Shown: one piece after another, positions 63,752 to 64,000 of the stretch
Numbering within the stretch: position 1 is the first letter of the stretch
How the letters are laid out: each line of letters begins with the position of its first letter
From: an uncultured Lachnospiraceae bacterium
GTDB lineage: Bacteria; Bacillota; Clostridia; Lachnospirales; Lachnospiraceae
Assembly (NCBI GenBank): GCA_910579225.1
Contig: CAJTTI010000011.1
Span: forward strand, 47,770 to 111,769
Direction of reading: 5' to 3'
DNA: 64,000 nucleotides
The notes under the pieces: generated by a model
Seen by the model: the letters and a program-made list of their open reading frames with translations, nothing else
Databases searched by the model: none
What the model was told of the DNA's origin: nothing
Program-made: the position numbers and the translations under genes

Positions 63752-63773
63752 GGATGTCTCTTGTGAGGCATCC
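63752..63773 (+). terminator. Intrinsic terminator
   Basis: GGATGTCTC pairs with GAGGCATCC (one mismatch) across TTGT and is followed by GATTTTG, 18 nt after the stop of the gene at 62912-63733. Confidence 0.75.
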
Positions 63774-63887
63774 GATTTTGTCTTCCACATATTTATGATA
63801 CAATAGTGTAAAACGTGTACATAGTGGTGCAAGAGAAAAACCTTGTATCATTCGTGACGTCTATACACATTCTTTTTGCTCCTATTA

Positions 63888-64000
63888 TAGTTCCGCTTCG
63901 CCCCTTTCCTTCCCCCGGGTAAGAGATGAATTTCCTGATGCTCTGCATCCGGAAATCCATCTGGGCTCCGGACGGGGCTTCGCTGTTTTTTAGTTCCGCT
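63888..64000. repeat. Possible start of a hairpin-rich repeat at the window edge
   Basis: TAGTTCCGCT occurs at 63888 and again at 63991, 103 bp apart, with the second copy cut by the window end. Between them lie GATGC(TCT)GCATC, TCCGG/CCGGA and GCTTCG-rich sequence similar in style to the repeat at 34911-35425. Confidence 0.35.

Noticed and set aside
1..64000. tRNA or rRNA genes
   Set aside because: No T-loop GGTTCGA-type clusters or rRNA signature sequences were recognised on either strand by reading; a tRNAscan run would be decisive.

Overview
The window looks like chromosomal DNA of an endospore-forming gut Firmicute, most likely family Lachnospiraceae. The support is spo0A, spoIIP, gpr and two CotF-like coat genes, clostridial-type Shine-Dalgarno sites (GGAGG), frequent TTG/GTG starts, and glycogen, HemW, LepA and ComEC genes of clostridial type. 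No rRNA, tRNA or CRISPR array was recognised. Species cannot be named from the sequence alone.

Positions 1-42.6 kb are ordinary chromosome, mostly on the minus strand. In order: the 5' end of a riboflavin transporter gene under an FMN riboswitch; two small coat genes; glgA; spo0A; an RND efflux pump with its membrane-fusion lipoprotein, divergent from an OmpR-type two-component system; glgB; a Gx-type transporter; TerD; a rhomboid protease; MATE; an Xaa-Pro aminopeptidase; a three-gene unit of a tiny double-glycine peptide, a two-TM protein and a stand-alone C39-like peptidase; an ABC importer of the TrpXYZ/COG2984 type; a polysaccharide deacetylase with an in-frame TGA near its start; a hybrid histidine kinase; flotillin; a MoxR/VWA pair; hemW-lepA; a 153-bp tandem repeat; spoIIP-gpr; rpsT; holA; and comEC with a GerMN lipoprotein.

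Positions about 42.6-63.8 kb are an integrated mobile element. Its core lies on the minus strand: a small sigma-like regulator, two overlapping large serine recombinases, an amidoligase/gamma-glutamylcyclotransferase module, an HTH/zinc-finger protein, a replication-relaxation protein, a VirD4-like coupling ATPase, an MT-A70 methyltransferase, a Cro-like regulator and a short tyrosine recombinase. Cargo on the plus strand includes two paralogous DUF11-type surface proteins (one membrane-anchored, one lipoprotein), unknown membrane proteins, and two paralogous zinc-ribbon genes each followed by a copy of a conserved hairpin motif. No relaxase was seen and neither end of the element could be fixed.

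The most novel-looking items are (a) the 19.5-17.6 kb peptide/two-TM/C39 operon, in which the peptide ORF carries a GG site with leader-like hydrophobic spacing and has its own promoter and RBS; (b) the duplicated DUF11 surface module, one copy of which has sharply different codon usage; (c) the zinc-ribbon pair with its repeated RNA-like element; and (d) several strongly structured leaders and phased repeats at the left side of the mobile element.
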